64,000 nt of DNA, taken from NCBI RefSeq assembly GCF_026130175.1, contig NZ_JAIGNI010000024.1, forward strand, positions 1 through 64,000. The letters are read 5' to 3'. Positions 51,983 through 60,585 of this stretch are shown here, one piece after another. Below the pieces are notes generated by a model, which ran no database searches, was not told where the DNA came from, and was given only the letters and a program-made list of their open reading frames with translations. Position 1 is the stretch's first letter, and every line of letters starts with the position of its first letter. Source of the stretch: Lyngbya sp. CCAP 1446/10. GTDB lineage: Bacteria; Cyanobacteriota; Cyanobacteriia; Cyanobacteriales; Microcoleaceae. The position numbers were made by a program, and so were the translations under genes.

Positions 51983-54900
51983 ATGCGTCCCCTAGAACTT
52001 TTACTCGAAGGATTTACCAGCTTCCGCCGGGAACAGCGTTTAGATTTTTCTCAACTCGATTTGTTTGCAATTACTGGTGCTACAGGTGCGGGCAAATCTT
52101 CGCTGCTAGATGCGATGACTTACGCACTTTTTGGGATGACAACTCGCAGCGGCAAGCAAGTAGGTGATTTGGCAAGTCAAGGTAGTAAAAATTTAAAGGT
52201 GCAGTTGCGTTTTGCTGTGGGTTCTGCCCAGTATCGGGTGACGCGGACATGGCGTTTTCGTCCAAAAACTCCTGAAAATAAGGTGATTTTGGACTTCTGG
52301 CAAAACGGCGAGTGGGAAACTTTGGGAACGAGTATTGTTGCTGTTCAAAATACGATCGAACAGATTTTGGGGATGGATTTTGATACTTTTACGCGAGCAA
52401 TTATTCTGCCTCAAGGAAAGTTTGATGAGTTTATTAAAGGGGATACTTCTAAGCGCCGGGAAATTTTGCGGCAGCTAGCCGGATTTGAGATTTTTGAGCA
52501 GATGCGGAAGGAAGCAAATGAGCTCGCAAAGTTGCTGAAACAGGAACGGGAAATGGTGGAAAGGCAGTTGGCTGATTTGACCGCGCCGACGGTGGATGAG
52601 GTAGATCTAAAGCGATCGCAACTTGGAATTTTAGAGCAGCAGTTACCTGAGTTCGAGCGCGCCGTGATGAAAGCTCAGAAGGCGTTAGACGAAGAGGAAC
52701 AGCTATTTTCACAAATCGCTCGTTGGCAAGAGTTGCAACAAAAATTGGCTGAGTTAAATGCGAGTTCCGCCGACATTGAAATTTTAGCACGGCGTTTGGA
52801 AAGAGCGCAAGCTGCCAATCATTTACAGGGAGATTGGGCTTTAGTGCGATCGGCTCGCAGTCAGCATGAAACTGCCGAAAAAGCCGCTCAATCAGCGCGG
52901 GAACAATTAATTAAAGCTCGCTGCGAGTTGGCGGCAGAACAACAGCAACTTGACGAGGCTAAAGCCAAAGCAGAGGCACTAGCACCACAATTTAAGGCTC
53001 GCGAAAATGCTCTGGCTGCTGCTAAAGTATATGAAGAACAGCGCGCTCAATTAGAAAAAGAAGTTGCAATCGCCCAAAAAATACAACAGGAAAAACTCCG
53101 CTTTTTCCAAGCAGCAGATAAAGAATTGCAAGCTACTAACACTAAAATTCAGAGTGCGGGTTTTCGAGTTACTAGAGCAGCGGTACTGCTCGAACAGTAT
53201 TCGCCGGGAGGAAAGCGTTTAGAGCAGTTGCAGGAAATTGCACCTTTATTGGTGGAAGTTCAGCTTATTGCCAAGCAGGGAAAAAGTCAGCAGGAAATGT
53301 TGGATAAGTCTCTGGCAGAAAAAGAAAGCGCTCAACAGAATTATGTCGCAGTTGCCACTAATTTAGCAGCGGCAGAAATCCGGCTCAAAGAGTGCGGTGG
53401 TGAGTTAGAAGCGGCGGAAACTGCTAATGCGGAAGCGGCGCGTTTAGAGACTGTTGCTGCTGTCAGAATGTCGTTGAATTCTGGCGATACTTGCCCGGTG
53501 TGTGGGGGGGTGCATCCTGAGAGCGATTTGCTCCCTCCTTTACCGATTTCTAAGATTGTAGATGTCGCTGGTTTGCGCCGGAAACTGGCGGTAGCAAATC
53601 AGGTTTTTCAATCTGCTCAAATGGCGGTGGCTGAGGGGAAAAGCGCAGTTTCATCCTGCGAGCAAAAACAGTCAGAAATTGCTAAAATATTGGAATTGAC
53701 GGCGAACAGAGTTGGCGAATTGCAGCAGCAAATCTCGAAGATTCTGGAGGAGCAAGAATGGGAAGTGTCGCAGTTGCAGCAGGAGTTGGCAATCCTTAAA
53801 GAGAGCGATCGCCAATACCGAGAAACCGAGCAGCAATTTCAAATTGCATCCTTGGAGTATAATAATTACGAAGAAAGATTAAATTTTGCAGGGACTACAA
53901 AAGCTGCTAAACAGCAAGAATATCAAGATGCGATCGCCGAATTTGACCGCAGACAGCAGCAGTTGCAAAGTTGTGTCAACGCGCTTTATCAAATTACCGA
54001 ATATCAATCTTATGCTAATTTAGCACAAGCCTTGGCAGAAGAGAAGCAAGAGTTGGCAAATCTGCTAAAAGTTGCGGAAAAATCTTATCAAACTGCTCAA
54101 AATACTGCTATTCAAGCAGCAGAAAGAGAGCAACAAGCTGGAGAAGTTTTTGCACAGGCGCAAGCCAGTAAACAGCAGTTAAACCAGGATTGGTTAGCAA
54201 AATTAACAGCGGTTGATTTTACAGAAGAGACATTTTTAGCAGCGGTGGCGCCCGTTAGCGAACAATTGCAGTGGGAAAATGCGATTCGCTCTATGCGCGA
54301 GTCAAAAATTCAGTTGGAGACGCGGGCGAAGGATTTGAGTGAGGTGATCGCAGGCAGGACTACTGATGAAGATACTTTAGCACAAGTGCGATCGGCAAAA
54401 CACACCGCCCAAGAAAACTTCAAACAAGCCAACAACAACCGCGCCGAACTTTTAGCGTGGATTCAAGTAGCCGCCCAAACCCTCGAACAAGCCGAAAGAC
54501 TGTCACAGCAAATCACAAACTTCGCAGAACAAGAGCAAACTTATCATACCTTAGCGCAGAATCTGAAATCAAACGAATTTCAATCCTACATCTTAGAACA
54601 TTTAGAAGCAGAATTAGTCGGCAGCGCCACCTTAATTTTGCAAGAATTAACCGACAATCGCTACAAGTTGAGAAACCAAGATGGCGAATACTGGGTAGCA
54701 GATAATTGGAATGGTGGCGAAGCTAGACGAGTCCGCACCCTTTCCGGCGGCGAAACCTTTGCAACTTCCCTATCAATGGCTTTAGCTTTATCAGAAAAAC
54801 TGTCTCAAGGAGCTCAATTGGGTAGCTTGTTTCTCGATGAAGGATTTGGCACATTAGATGCAGAAACTCTCGAAAGCGTTACTCAGATTTTAGAATCTTT

Positions 54901-55024
54901 GCGGCAGCGAGAAAGGCTGATTGGAGTGATTACTCACGTTCAAGGATTGGGCGAAAGATTGCCCGCACAAGTTAAAGTGTTTAAGTCACCGCAAGGCTCT
55001 AGAATAGAAGTTGAAAGAGTTTAG
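51983..55024 (+). CDS. sbcC: SMC-like ATPase SbcC (Rad50-like)
   Basis: SbcC drives the SbcCD hairpin nuclease. The 1013 residues have the Walker A GATGAGKSS (33-40), long coiled coils (about 170-480 and 530-860), a zinc hook CPVCG at C504/C507, the ABC signature LSGGET near 920 and Walker B LFLDEGFGTLDA near 950. The length is normal. SbcCD acts on palindromic and hairpin DNA, of interest given the many foldback repeats here. Confidence 0.97.
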   Translation: MRPLELLLEGFTSFRREQRLDFSQLDLFAITGATGAGKSSLLDAMTYALFGMTTRSGKQVGDLASQGSKNLKVQLRFAVGSAQYRVTRTWRFRPKTPENKVILDFWQNGEWETLGTSIVAVQNTIEQILGMDFDTFTRAIILPQGKFDEFIKGDTSKRREILRQLAGFEIFEQMRKEANELAKLLKQEREMVERQLADLTAPTVDEVDLKRSQLGILEQQLPEFERAVMKAQKALDEEEQLFSQIARWQELQQKLAELNASSADIEILARRLERAQAANHLQGDWALVRSARSQHETAEKAAQSAREQLIKARCELAAEQQQLDEAKAKAEALAPQFKARENALAAAKVYEEQRAQLEKEVAIAQKIQQEKLRFFQAADKELQATNTKIQSAGFRVTRAAVLLEQYSPGGKRLEQLQEIAPLLVEVQLIAKQGKSQQEMLDKSLAEKESAQQNYVAVATNLAAAEIRLKECGGELEAAETANAEAARLETVAAVRMSLNSGDTCPVCGGVHPESDLLPPLPISKIVDVAGLRRKLAVANQVFQSAQMAVAEGKSAVSSCEQKQSEIAKILELTANRVGELQQQISKILEEQEWEVSQLQQELAILKESDRQYRETEQQFQIASLEYNNYEERLNFAGTTKAAKQQEYQDAIAEFDRRQQQLQSCVNALYQITEYQSYANLAQALAEEKQELANLLKVAEKSYQTAQNTAIQAAEREQQAGEVFAQAQASKQQLNQDWLAKLTAVDFTEETFLAAVAPVSEQLQWENAIRSMRESKIQLETRAKDLSEVIAGRTTDEDTLAQVRSAKHTAQENFKQANNNRAELLAWIQVAAQTLEQAERLSQQITNFAEQEQTYHTLAQNLKSNEFQSYILEHLEAELVGSATLILQELTDNRYKLRNQDGEYWVADNWNGGEARRVRTLSGGETFATSLSMALALSEKLSQGAQLGSLFLDEGFGTLDAETLESVTQILESLRQRERLIGVITHVQGLGERLPAQVKVFKSPQGSRIEVERV

Positions 55025-55031
55025 AAGACAG

Positions 55032-55048
55032 GGCGGTTGAAACCGCGT
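55032..55048. repeat. GGCGGTTGAAACCGCGT repeat
   Basis: Third copy of the GGTTGAAACCGC family seen at 34624 and 43578, lying just after the sbcC stop. Confidence 0.8.
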
Positions 55049-55096
55049 CTTATCTGATTACAAACAAATTTTATCCTAAAAATAGAGTTAAATTCT

Positions 55097-56266
55097 ATGA
55101 AAATTCACCCAACTCGAATGCAATTGGTACAATCACCAATCATCCCAGTAGTAGGCGAACTAATCCGGCAAAATCCGGGAACAATATCATTAGGACAAGG
55201 CGTAGTTTACTACAATCCGCCCCAAGAATCCTTTAACAAAATCCCCGAATTCTTCGCAAATCCCGACAATCATAAATACAAAGCCGTCGAAGGAATTCCC
55301 CAATTACAAGATGCAATCGCAGCCAAACTCCAAACAGATAACGGCATAGAAATTAACAATAAAAACTGCATTGTTGTCACCGCAGGCAGCAATATGGGAT
55401 TTACCAACGCCATTCTTGCCATCACCTCAGCGGGAGACGAAGTTATTATCCAATCACCTTATTATTTCAACCATGAAATGGCAGCAGTCATGGCAAATTG
55501 CCGCCCAGTTATAGTAGAAACTGACGCTAATTATCAACTTAATATCCCTGCAATCAAACAAGCAATTACCGATAAAACTCGCGCCATCGTCACAATTTCA
55601 CCCAATAACCCAACTGGTGTAGTTTATTCCGCCGAAGCACTCCGGGAAGTTAACGAAATTTGCCGCCAACACAATATCTATCACATCAGCGATGAAGCCT
55701 ACGAATATTTTACCTATAACGGCGTTAAACACTGTTCCCCCGCAGCTTTTCCCCATAGCAACGAACATACAATTTCCCTGTTTAGCCTTTCTAAAGCCTA
55801 CGGTTTTGCGAGTTGGCGCATCGGGTATATGGTAATCCCAGAACATTTGCTGGTTTCAGTGAGGAAAATTCAAGATACCATCTTAATTTGTCCGCCGGTA
55901 ATTTCTCAATATGCAGCCCTGGGAGCCTTGCAAGTTGGTAGAGGTTACTGCGATAATTATGTAAGGGCGATCGCATCTGTGCGACAACTCGTATTAAACG
56001 AACTCAATACAATCCAAAATCTGTGTACAATTTCCCCGGCCTGTGGAGCTTTCTACTTTTTCTTGAAAATTGACACACAGCTCGATACAATGGAATTAGT
56101 AGAAAAATTAATTCGCGAATATCGCGTAGCAGTGCTTCCCGGTACAACCTTCGGGATGGATAGTGGCTGCTATTTGCGGGTTGCTTACGGTGCTATGGAA
56201 ACTGAAACAGCGGCGGCTGGAATTAGTAGGTTGGTTAAAGGTTTGAAGACAATTTTAGGAGCATAA
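55097..56266 (+). CDS. PLP-dependent aminotransferase (class I/II)
   Basis: This 389-residue fold-type I aminotransferase has the Schiff-base Lys K233 in SLSKAYGFASWRIGY, the substrate-carboxylate Arg near the C-terminus (YLRVAYGAM), the ISPNNPTGVVYS loop, and the N-terminal GTISLGQGVVYYNPP. It lies 3 bp before the M24 peptidase gene, so the two are likely coupled. The amino acid handled is unknown. Confidence 0.93.
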   Translation: MKIHPTRMQLVQSPIIPVVGELIRQNPGTISLGQGVVYYNPPQESFNKIPEFFANPDNHKYKAVEGIPQLQDAIAAKLQTDNGIEINNKNCIVVTAGSNMGFTNAILAITSAGDEVIIQSPYYFNHEMAAVMANCRPVIVETDANYQLNIPAIKQAITDKTRAIVTISPNNPTGVVYSAEALREVNEICRQHNIYHISDEAYEYFTYNGVKHCSPAAFPHSNEHTISLFSLSKAYGFASWRIGYMVIPEHLLVSVRKIQDTILICPPVISQYAALGALQVGRGYCDNYVRAIASVRQLVLNELNTIQNLCTISPACGAFYFFLKIDTQLDTMELVEKLIREYRVAVLPGTTFGMDSGCYLRVAYGAMETETAAAGISRLVKGLKTILGA

Positions 56267-56269
56267 AAT

Positions 56270-58150
56270 ATGATTACAAGTAACTTCAAAGCTATTCAAA
56301 ATAATCAAGATTCAATCTTAGCTAAACTTGCCAATTTGCGAGTCATGATGGCAAAAAATGACTTAGATTGCTATTTCATCCCAGCGGTTGACGAACATTT
56401 TAATTTATCAGTCCCAGCAGCTAAGCAAAGACGAGCTTGGATTTCAGGTTTTACCGGTTCCGCCGGAGATTTGTTGGTTGGCCAAGATTCTGCTTGGTTA
56501 TTTGTGGATTCTCGCTATTACGAACAAGCGGAGTTACAAGTCGATACGGGAATTATTCAAATATCTAAACTTGGGTTAGAAGAAAATTTAAGCTTAATTG
56601 AAACTTTAGAAAAGTTGGCAGAATCTGCACCTAAATCAACTAAAATTAGATTTGGTTTTGATCCGTTTACTGTATCAACAGAGCAATATCAAAAATGGGT
56701 AAAGAAATTTGCGAGTGCTGGAATTGAGTTAGTATCAATCCGGGAGAATTTAGCAGACAAAGTTCGACAAACAGTAGAGACTTTACCCGCGATTGACGAA
56801 TCTCCCATTTTTAGCTTACCTGCATCTCTGACCGGAGAAACGGCGGCCCAAAAATTAGCCAGAGTCAGGGAAGCGATGGCAAAAGCTAACATCGACGTGC
56901 TGCCGATTAGTAACCTGAATCAAATAGCGTGGCTGTTCAATCTCCGAGGCTCGGATATTCCCAATATTCCAATTTTTATATCTTACGCGATTGTCACCAC
57001 AGATGCAGCGTTTTTGTTTACCAATCCTGAACGAGTTTCACTAGAAATCAAGCAAGAAATATCGGCAGATATAACTTTGCTTCCCTACACAGCCTATCCG
57101 TCAACTTTAGTATCTTGTGTCAGTTTGCCGAAAAAAGTTCGGGTGCTATTGGACTCTAAACACAGCACAGCAGGCACGTACCAGTTAATTTTAGACCAGC
57201 AAAAAGCTGAAAATAAAATAACAATAGTTTTTGATCAGAATCCTATAGAAGGGATGAAAGCTCGGAAGAATCCGGTGGAAATCGAGCAGATGAAATCGGC
57301 TAATTTTAAGGCAAGTCGAGCGAAAACTCTGACTTTAATGTGGTTGACAGAGCAGGTTGAAAATGGTAATGTATTGACAGAGTTTGATGTTAAAGAAACT
57401 GTCGAAGGTTTTTATCAGCAAGAAACTGATTTTCAGAGTTTATCTTTTAGAACGATCGCAGGTGCTGGATCAAATAGCTCGATCGTACATTACGGCACTC
57501 CCAGCCCCGAAATCACGCTAAAACCCGGAGAATTGCTGCTGCTAGACTCAGGATCACAGTATTTAGCAGGCACAACGGACGACACCAGAACCATGATTGT
57601 CGGGGAACCGACGGCGCTGCAAATCGAACATTACACCACAGTCTTAATCGCGCACATCAACTGTGCAGCGCAGCAATTTCCTAAAGGTACAACGGGCTCG
57701 CAGTTAGATGCGATCGCCCGTGCGGTATTATGGCAACAACAGCTAGACTACGGACACGGCACTGGGCACGGAGTCGGCGTATTTTTAGCCGTTCACGAAG
57801 GGCCCAACGGCATCAGCAAATCTGTCCAATATCCGCTGGAATCGGGAATGGTGACAAGCATCGAACCGGGATATTACGAACCGGGATGGGGCGGAATTCG
57901 TCTCGAAAATCTCTATATTGTCAGGGAAATGCCCTCAAAAAACGGTTCGGTTTGGTACGGATTTGAACCGCTGACGTATATTCCGTTTGAAAGGAAATTG
58001 ATAAATGGCGATCGGCTGTCAAAGACTCAATTACAATGGTTGAACAACTATCACGCTTCGGTAGTCGAGAAACTCTCACCCGTACTTGATGCAGCAACAA
58101 TCGCCTGGTTGAAAAAAGCCTGCGCTGTGTTAGGTCAAATTGTCAGGTAA
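56270..58150 (+). CDS. pepP: Xaa-Pro aminopeptidase P (M24B)
   Basis: This enzyme removes an N-terminal residue next to proline. Of its 626 residues the first about 300 are two creatinase-like domains; the pita-bread catalytic domain carries metal ligands D426 and D437 in LLDSGSQYLAGTTDDTRTM, H500 in GHGTGHGVG, and Glu in SIEPGYYEPGWGGIRLEN. This is the long eukaryotic/bacterial APP type. It follows the aminotransferase by 3 bp. Confidence 0.93.
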   Translation: MITSNFKAIQNNQDSILAKLANLRVMMAKNDLDCYFIPAVDEHFNLSVPAAKQRRAWISGFTGSAGDLLVGQDSAWLFVDSRYYEQAELQVDTGIIQISKLGLEENLSLIETLEKLAESAPKSTKIRFGFDPFTVSTEQYQKWVKKFASAGIELVSIRENLADKVRQTVETLPAIDESPIFSLPASLTGETAAQKLARVREAMAKANIDVLPISNLNQIAWLFNLRGSDIPNIPIFISYAIVTTDAAFLFTNPERVSLEIKQEISADITLLPYTAYPSTLVSCVSLPKKVRVLLDSKHSTAGTYQLILDQQKAENKITIVFDQNPIEGMKARKNPVEIEQMKSANFKASRAKTLTLMWLTEQVENGNVLTEFDVKETVEGFYQQETDFQSLSFRTIAGAGSNSSIVHYGTPSPEITLKPGELLLLDSGSQYLAGTTDDTRTMIVGEPTALQIEHYTTVLIAHINCAAQQFPKGTTGSQLDAIARAVLWQQQLDYGHGTGHGVGVFLAVHEGPNGISKSVQYPLESGMVTSIEPGYYEPGWGGIRLENLYIVREMPSKNGSVWYGFEPLTYIPFERKLINGDRLSKTQLQWLNNYHASVVEKLSPVLDAATIAWLKKACAVLGQIVR

Positions 58151-58173
58151 AATGCAATACGGTTCATTTAAGC

Positions 58174-58245
58174 CAGATCCCAGCTAAAAAAAGGGACAAA
58201 AGCTGCATCAAAGTCCCCCTTTTTAAGGGGGATTTAGGGGAATCT
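58174..58245. repeat. GATCCC...GGGGGATT dispersed repeat
   Basis: AGATCCCAGCTAAAAAAAGG and CCCCCTTTTTAAGGGGGATT form a partial hairpin of the family at 34402-34588. It lies between the peptidase and a convergent hypothetical gene. Confidence 0.85.
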
Positions 58246-58281
58246 CCGGGCTATACAAACCGTTAACCCAAGCGTATTCGA

Positions 58282-59445
58282 TTATAATAAATTCGCCTTA
58301 AGCAAACGTCTTTTCAATGCAGAGCGACTGCTATATTTATTATGCAGTTGTTGAACCAGTGTGAAAAATTTAACTGTTTGCTTTTGATACTCCGCTAAAT
58401 CTTGGAGTTTTAAAAGTAAAGGCACTACTTCATCATAAGAGCTAGAAGTTCCTTTTTGAATGAGAGCGTCTATATCTTCCCAAACAGCCGTTTCTCGCTT
58501 AGCCAAAGCTTCTAACTCTTTAATTCGTGCAGCTTTAGCTTCCTTTCCTCTTCTTTCTTCTTCCTGTTTTTCTTCCTTTTCTGCGCTTGCTAAAAGCTGA
58601 CGAATTGTTCGTTTACCGGGATTCTGATCTTGCTTAACTTCTATCATTGCTGATAATTTGTTACGCAATTCAATAGAGAGATTAGATTCTCCTTTGAGTA
58701 ACCGCAGTAATAAAGTATCAACTTCAGAACGATCAAGTTTTTTGATAGCTTCTGTGATGCTACTTTCGGGAATTGAAGGTTTAGTAACACTCGCACTGAT
58801 TGCAGCTTTCAGTAGATGCTCATCCACTTCAAAAATATCGATAAAAGCCTGTAACGATGAAGATAACTTACCGAAATTAGGAGGAACAGGTGGCTCTAGT
58901 CCTTCTTTATCATCATTTTCATCATCATTTTCATCATCATCATCTCGCTCATCTTCATCTTCGTCGTCGAGTTCATCAAGATAGGTAATCCCTTTCAGCC
59001 AAGCCAAATAAAGTAAACGATAATCTCCCTGCAAAATTTCCTGGCGCAAACCTATCAAAGAGGATAAATTTCCTTCTCCTTCTATCCACCCATCAAAACC
59101 TTCTTCCTCATTAATAGAAATTTCTAAAATGACAAAATCATTAATTTCCGAAACCTCAACTATATCTTCAACGCAATATTTTTGCATCAGTTCGATATCA
59201 ATCAAACCTTTGGGAAAACGAAACATTAGCTGTAACGATCCCCAATTAGCTATGTAAAACATAGCATCGAAATATTTGATTAATACTTGTTTTTCTTGAC
59301 CCGGAAAATCTCCATAGTTATAAAGAAAAATAGCTCTACTAGAGCTTATTTGTGCGCGACTAGAGAGTTTGCTGATTGCTTCTTGTTCTGATTGAGTCAA
59401 AGGTCGATCGACGCTTTGAAATTCGTAATATTGATATTCGCTCAT
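58282..59445 (-). CDS. conserved hypothetical protein
   Basis: This 387-residue protein opens with a recognisable conserved block (QYYEFQSVDRPLTQSEQEAI; LYNYGDFPGQEK; YFDAMFYIANWGSLQLMFRF). A very acidic stretch DEDERDDDDENDDENDD (about 155-180) divides it from a helical C-terminal part with a Glu/Lys coiled coil (EEKQEEERRGKEAK). I have the impression that homologues are widespread in bacteria, but the function is unknown. It starts 6 bp after the stop of the next gene, so they are cotranscribed. Confidence 0.82.
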   Translation of the reverse strand: MSEYQYYEFQSVDRPLTQSEQEAISKLSSRAQISSSRAIFLYNYGDFPGQEKQVLIKYFDAMFYIANWGSLQLMFRFPKGLIDIELMQKYCVEDIVEVSEINDFVILEISINEEEGFDGWIEGEGNLSSLIGLRQEILQGDYRLLYLAWLKGITYLDELDDEDEDERDDDDENDDENDDKEGLEPPVPPNFGKLSSSLQAFIDIFEVDEHLLKAAISASVTKPSIPESSITEAIKKLDRSEVDTLLLRLLKGESNLSIELRNKLSAMIEVKQDQNPGKRTIRQLLASAEKEEKQEEERRGKEAKAARIKELEALAKRETAVWEDIDALIQKGTSSSYDEVVPLLLKLQDLAEYQKQTVKFFTLVQQLHNKYSSRSALKRRLLKANLL

Positions 59446-59451
59446 TTTGGG

Positions 59452-59895
59452 TTATACCAAGTACATAGAAGATATCTCAAAGGCTTCTTCAGGCGTACCG
59501 TAGAAACTACCATTTGGGAACATACAAGGCTCGTATTTTTCACTGCTATAGGCGTAAAACCCCAGAGTCCAAGCTTCTTCATCACTAAAGTAACGCAGCC
59601 GACACAGGTGAAGGGGGGTATTTCGCCTTTGTTCTAAATATTCTTCACGAGATATGCCAAGCTCTTTGCTCGGAAAATCTAGGGCTATCTCAGGTTCTGT
59701 ATAGGCATCAATGTAACAAAACTGACTGCGAAAGCGAATGCCTAGGCGAGTGTATTTACCAGCGTAGTTAGCAGCAGCATAATCGAGAATACGCTGCTTC
59801 ACCCGTTCTTGAACTGCCGGAGGGATTTTCACTCCTCCTGAATGTGGATCTTTTACCCAAGGGGACATTTTACTACTCTGGTAAACTGCTGACAA
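59452..59895 (-). CDS. conserved hypothetical protein
   Basis: This 147-residue protein begins SAVYQSSKMSPWVKDPHSGG, with KIPPAVQERVKQRILDYAA, RLGIRFRSQFCYIDAYTEP and LCRLRYFSDEEAWTLGFYAY. No domain is recognised. Met10 at 59868 (MSPWVKDP) is an equally good start. It is the first gene of the pair with 58282-59445 (6-bp gap). Confidence 0.75.
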   Translation of the reverse strand: MSAVYQSSKMSPWVKDPHSGGVKIPPAVQERVKQRILDYAAANYAGKYTRLGIRFRSQFCYIDAYTEPEIALDFPSKELGISREEYLEQRRNTPLHLCRLRYFSDEEAWTLGFYAYSSEKYEPCMFPNGSFYGTPEEAFEISSMYLV

Positions 59896-60074
59896 AGTTA
59901 GTGTAGAATAACTTGCTAACTTTAGTTGCTAAGATTTAATCAAACTTGATAATCAGAAACTCTAGTTGGCGATCGCCCGATTCACTCTAGCTCTCGATAT
60001 TTCTATTTTTGGAAAAAAGATTACCTTAAAAATCAAAATTGCTGAGGCGGGTGACAAACGCCTTGAGACACGAG

Positions 60075-60114
60075 ACAAAAAAAATAAAGGCTAGAAATTT
60101 TATCTAGCCTTTAT
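60075..60114 (-). terminator. rho-independent terminator after tRNA-Thr
   Basis: Minus strand: AAAGGCTAGA-TAAAATT-TCTAGCCTTT followed by ATTTTTTTT. Confidence 0.9.
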
Positions 60115-60126
60115 TTCATTAAATAA

Positions 60127-60198
60127 GCTGGTGACAAGACTCGAACTTGCGACAGGCTGATTACAAATCAGCTACTCTACCAACTGAGTTACACCAGC
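60127..60198 (-). tRNA. trnT: tRNA-Thr (anticodon UGU)
   Basis: The minus strand folds as a standard 72-nt cloverleaf: acceptor GCTGGTG/CACCAGC, D-arm with ACTCAGTTGGTAGAGT, anticodon stem GCTGA/TCAGC with loop TTTGTAA (anticodon TGT), and T-arm with GTTCGAGTC. CCA is not encoded. A T-rich terminator follows. Confidence 0.97.
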
Positions 60199-60585
60199 AG
60201 TGAAAATTAATATAGCAAACTTATCGCCATTAGCGCAACCCCCCCAGCAAACTTTTTTTCAAATTCGCCCAAAACCCATCCCCGTAAGGGACAAACCGGA
60301 ATTGTCCTCTCTTGAGCTAAATCCCGCAGTCGTGTTTGAGAGTTTTGGACGCACCTATACTCCAGAAACCGGGTTTCTTCCGATATTTCTCGTCACTCAA
60401 CCCAAATTTTCCCAGAAACCCGGTTTCTAGCCCCAAAATCTCAAATCATATCTAGTCGCGTGGTGGGGGCGGGTTTATATAGATTGTGAGTGGGAATTAT
60501 AGATTGTTGGTGAACCCGCCCGTACAAGTATTGTGTTAATTAGCGGACAGGCTCTGAATATTGCCAACTGTCAACTGCCAACTGT
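60199..60585. other. intergenic region with AGAAACCSGGTTTCT repeats
   Basis: Two palindromic 15-mers (60364-60378 and 60414-60428) of a common cyanobacterial repeat type. A 76-codon frame crosses both repeats and starts in the tRNA flank, so it is not a gene. A short heptamer array (60562-60588) touches the WD40 stop. Confidence 0.75.
60364..60428. repeat. pair of AGAAACCSGGTTTCT palindromes
   Basis: AGAAACCGGGTTTCT and AGAAACCCGGTTTCT, complementary to each other, so they can pair as a long hairpin. Confidence 0.9.

Noticed and set aside
60200-60430. 76-codon plus-strand frame after tRNA-Thr
   Set aside because: It starts in the tRNA flank and is largely built from AGAAACCSGGTTTCT palindromes.
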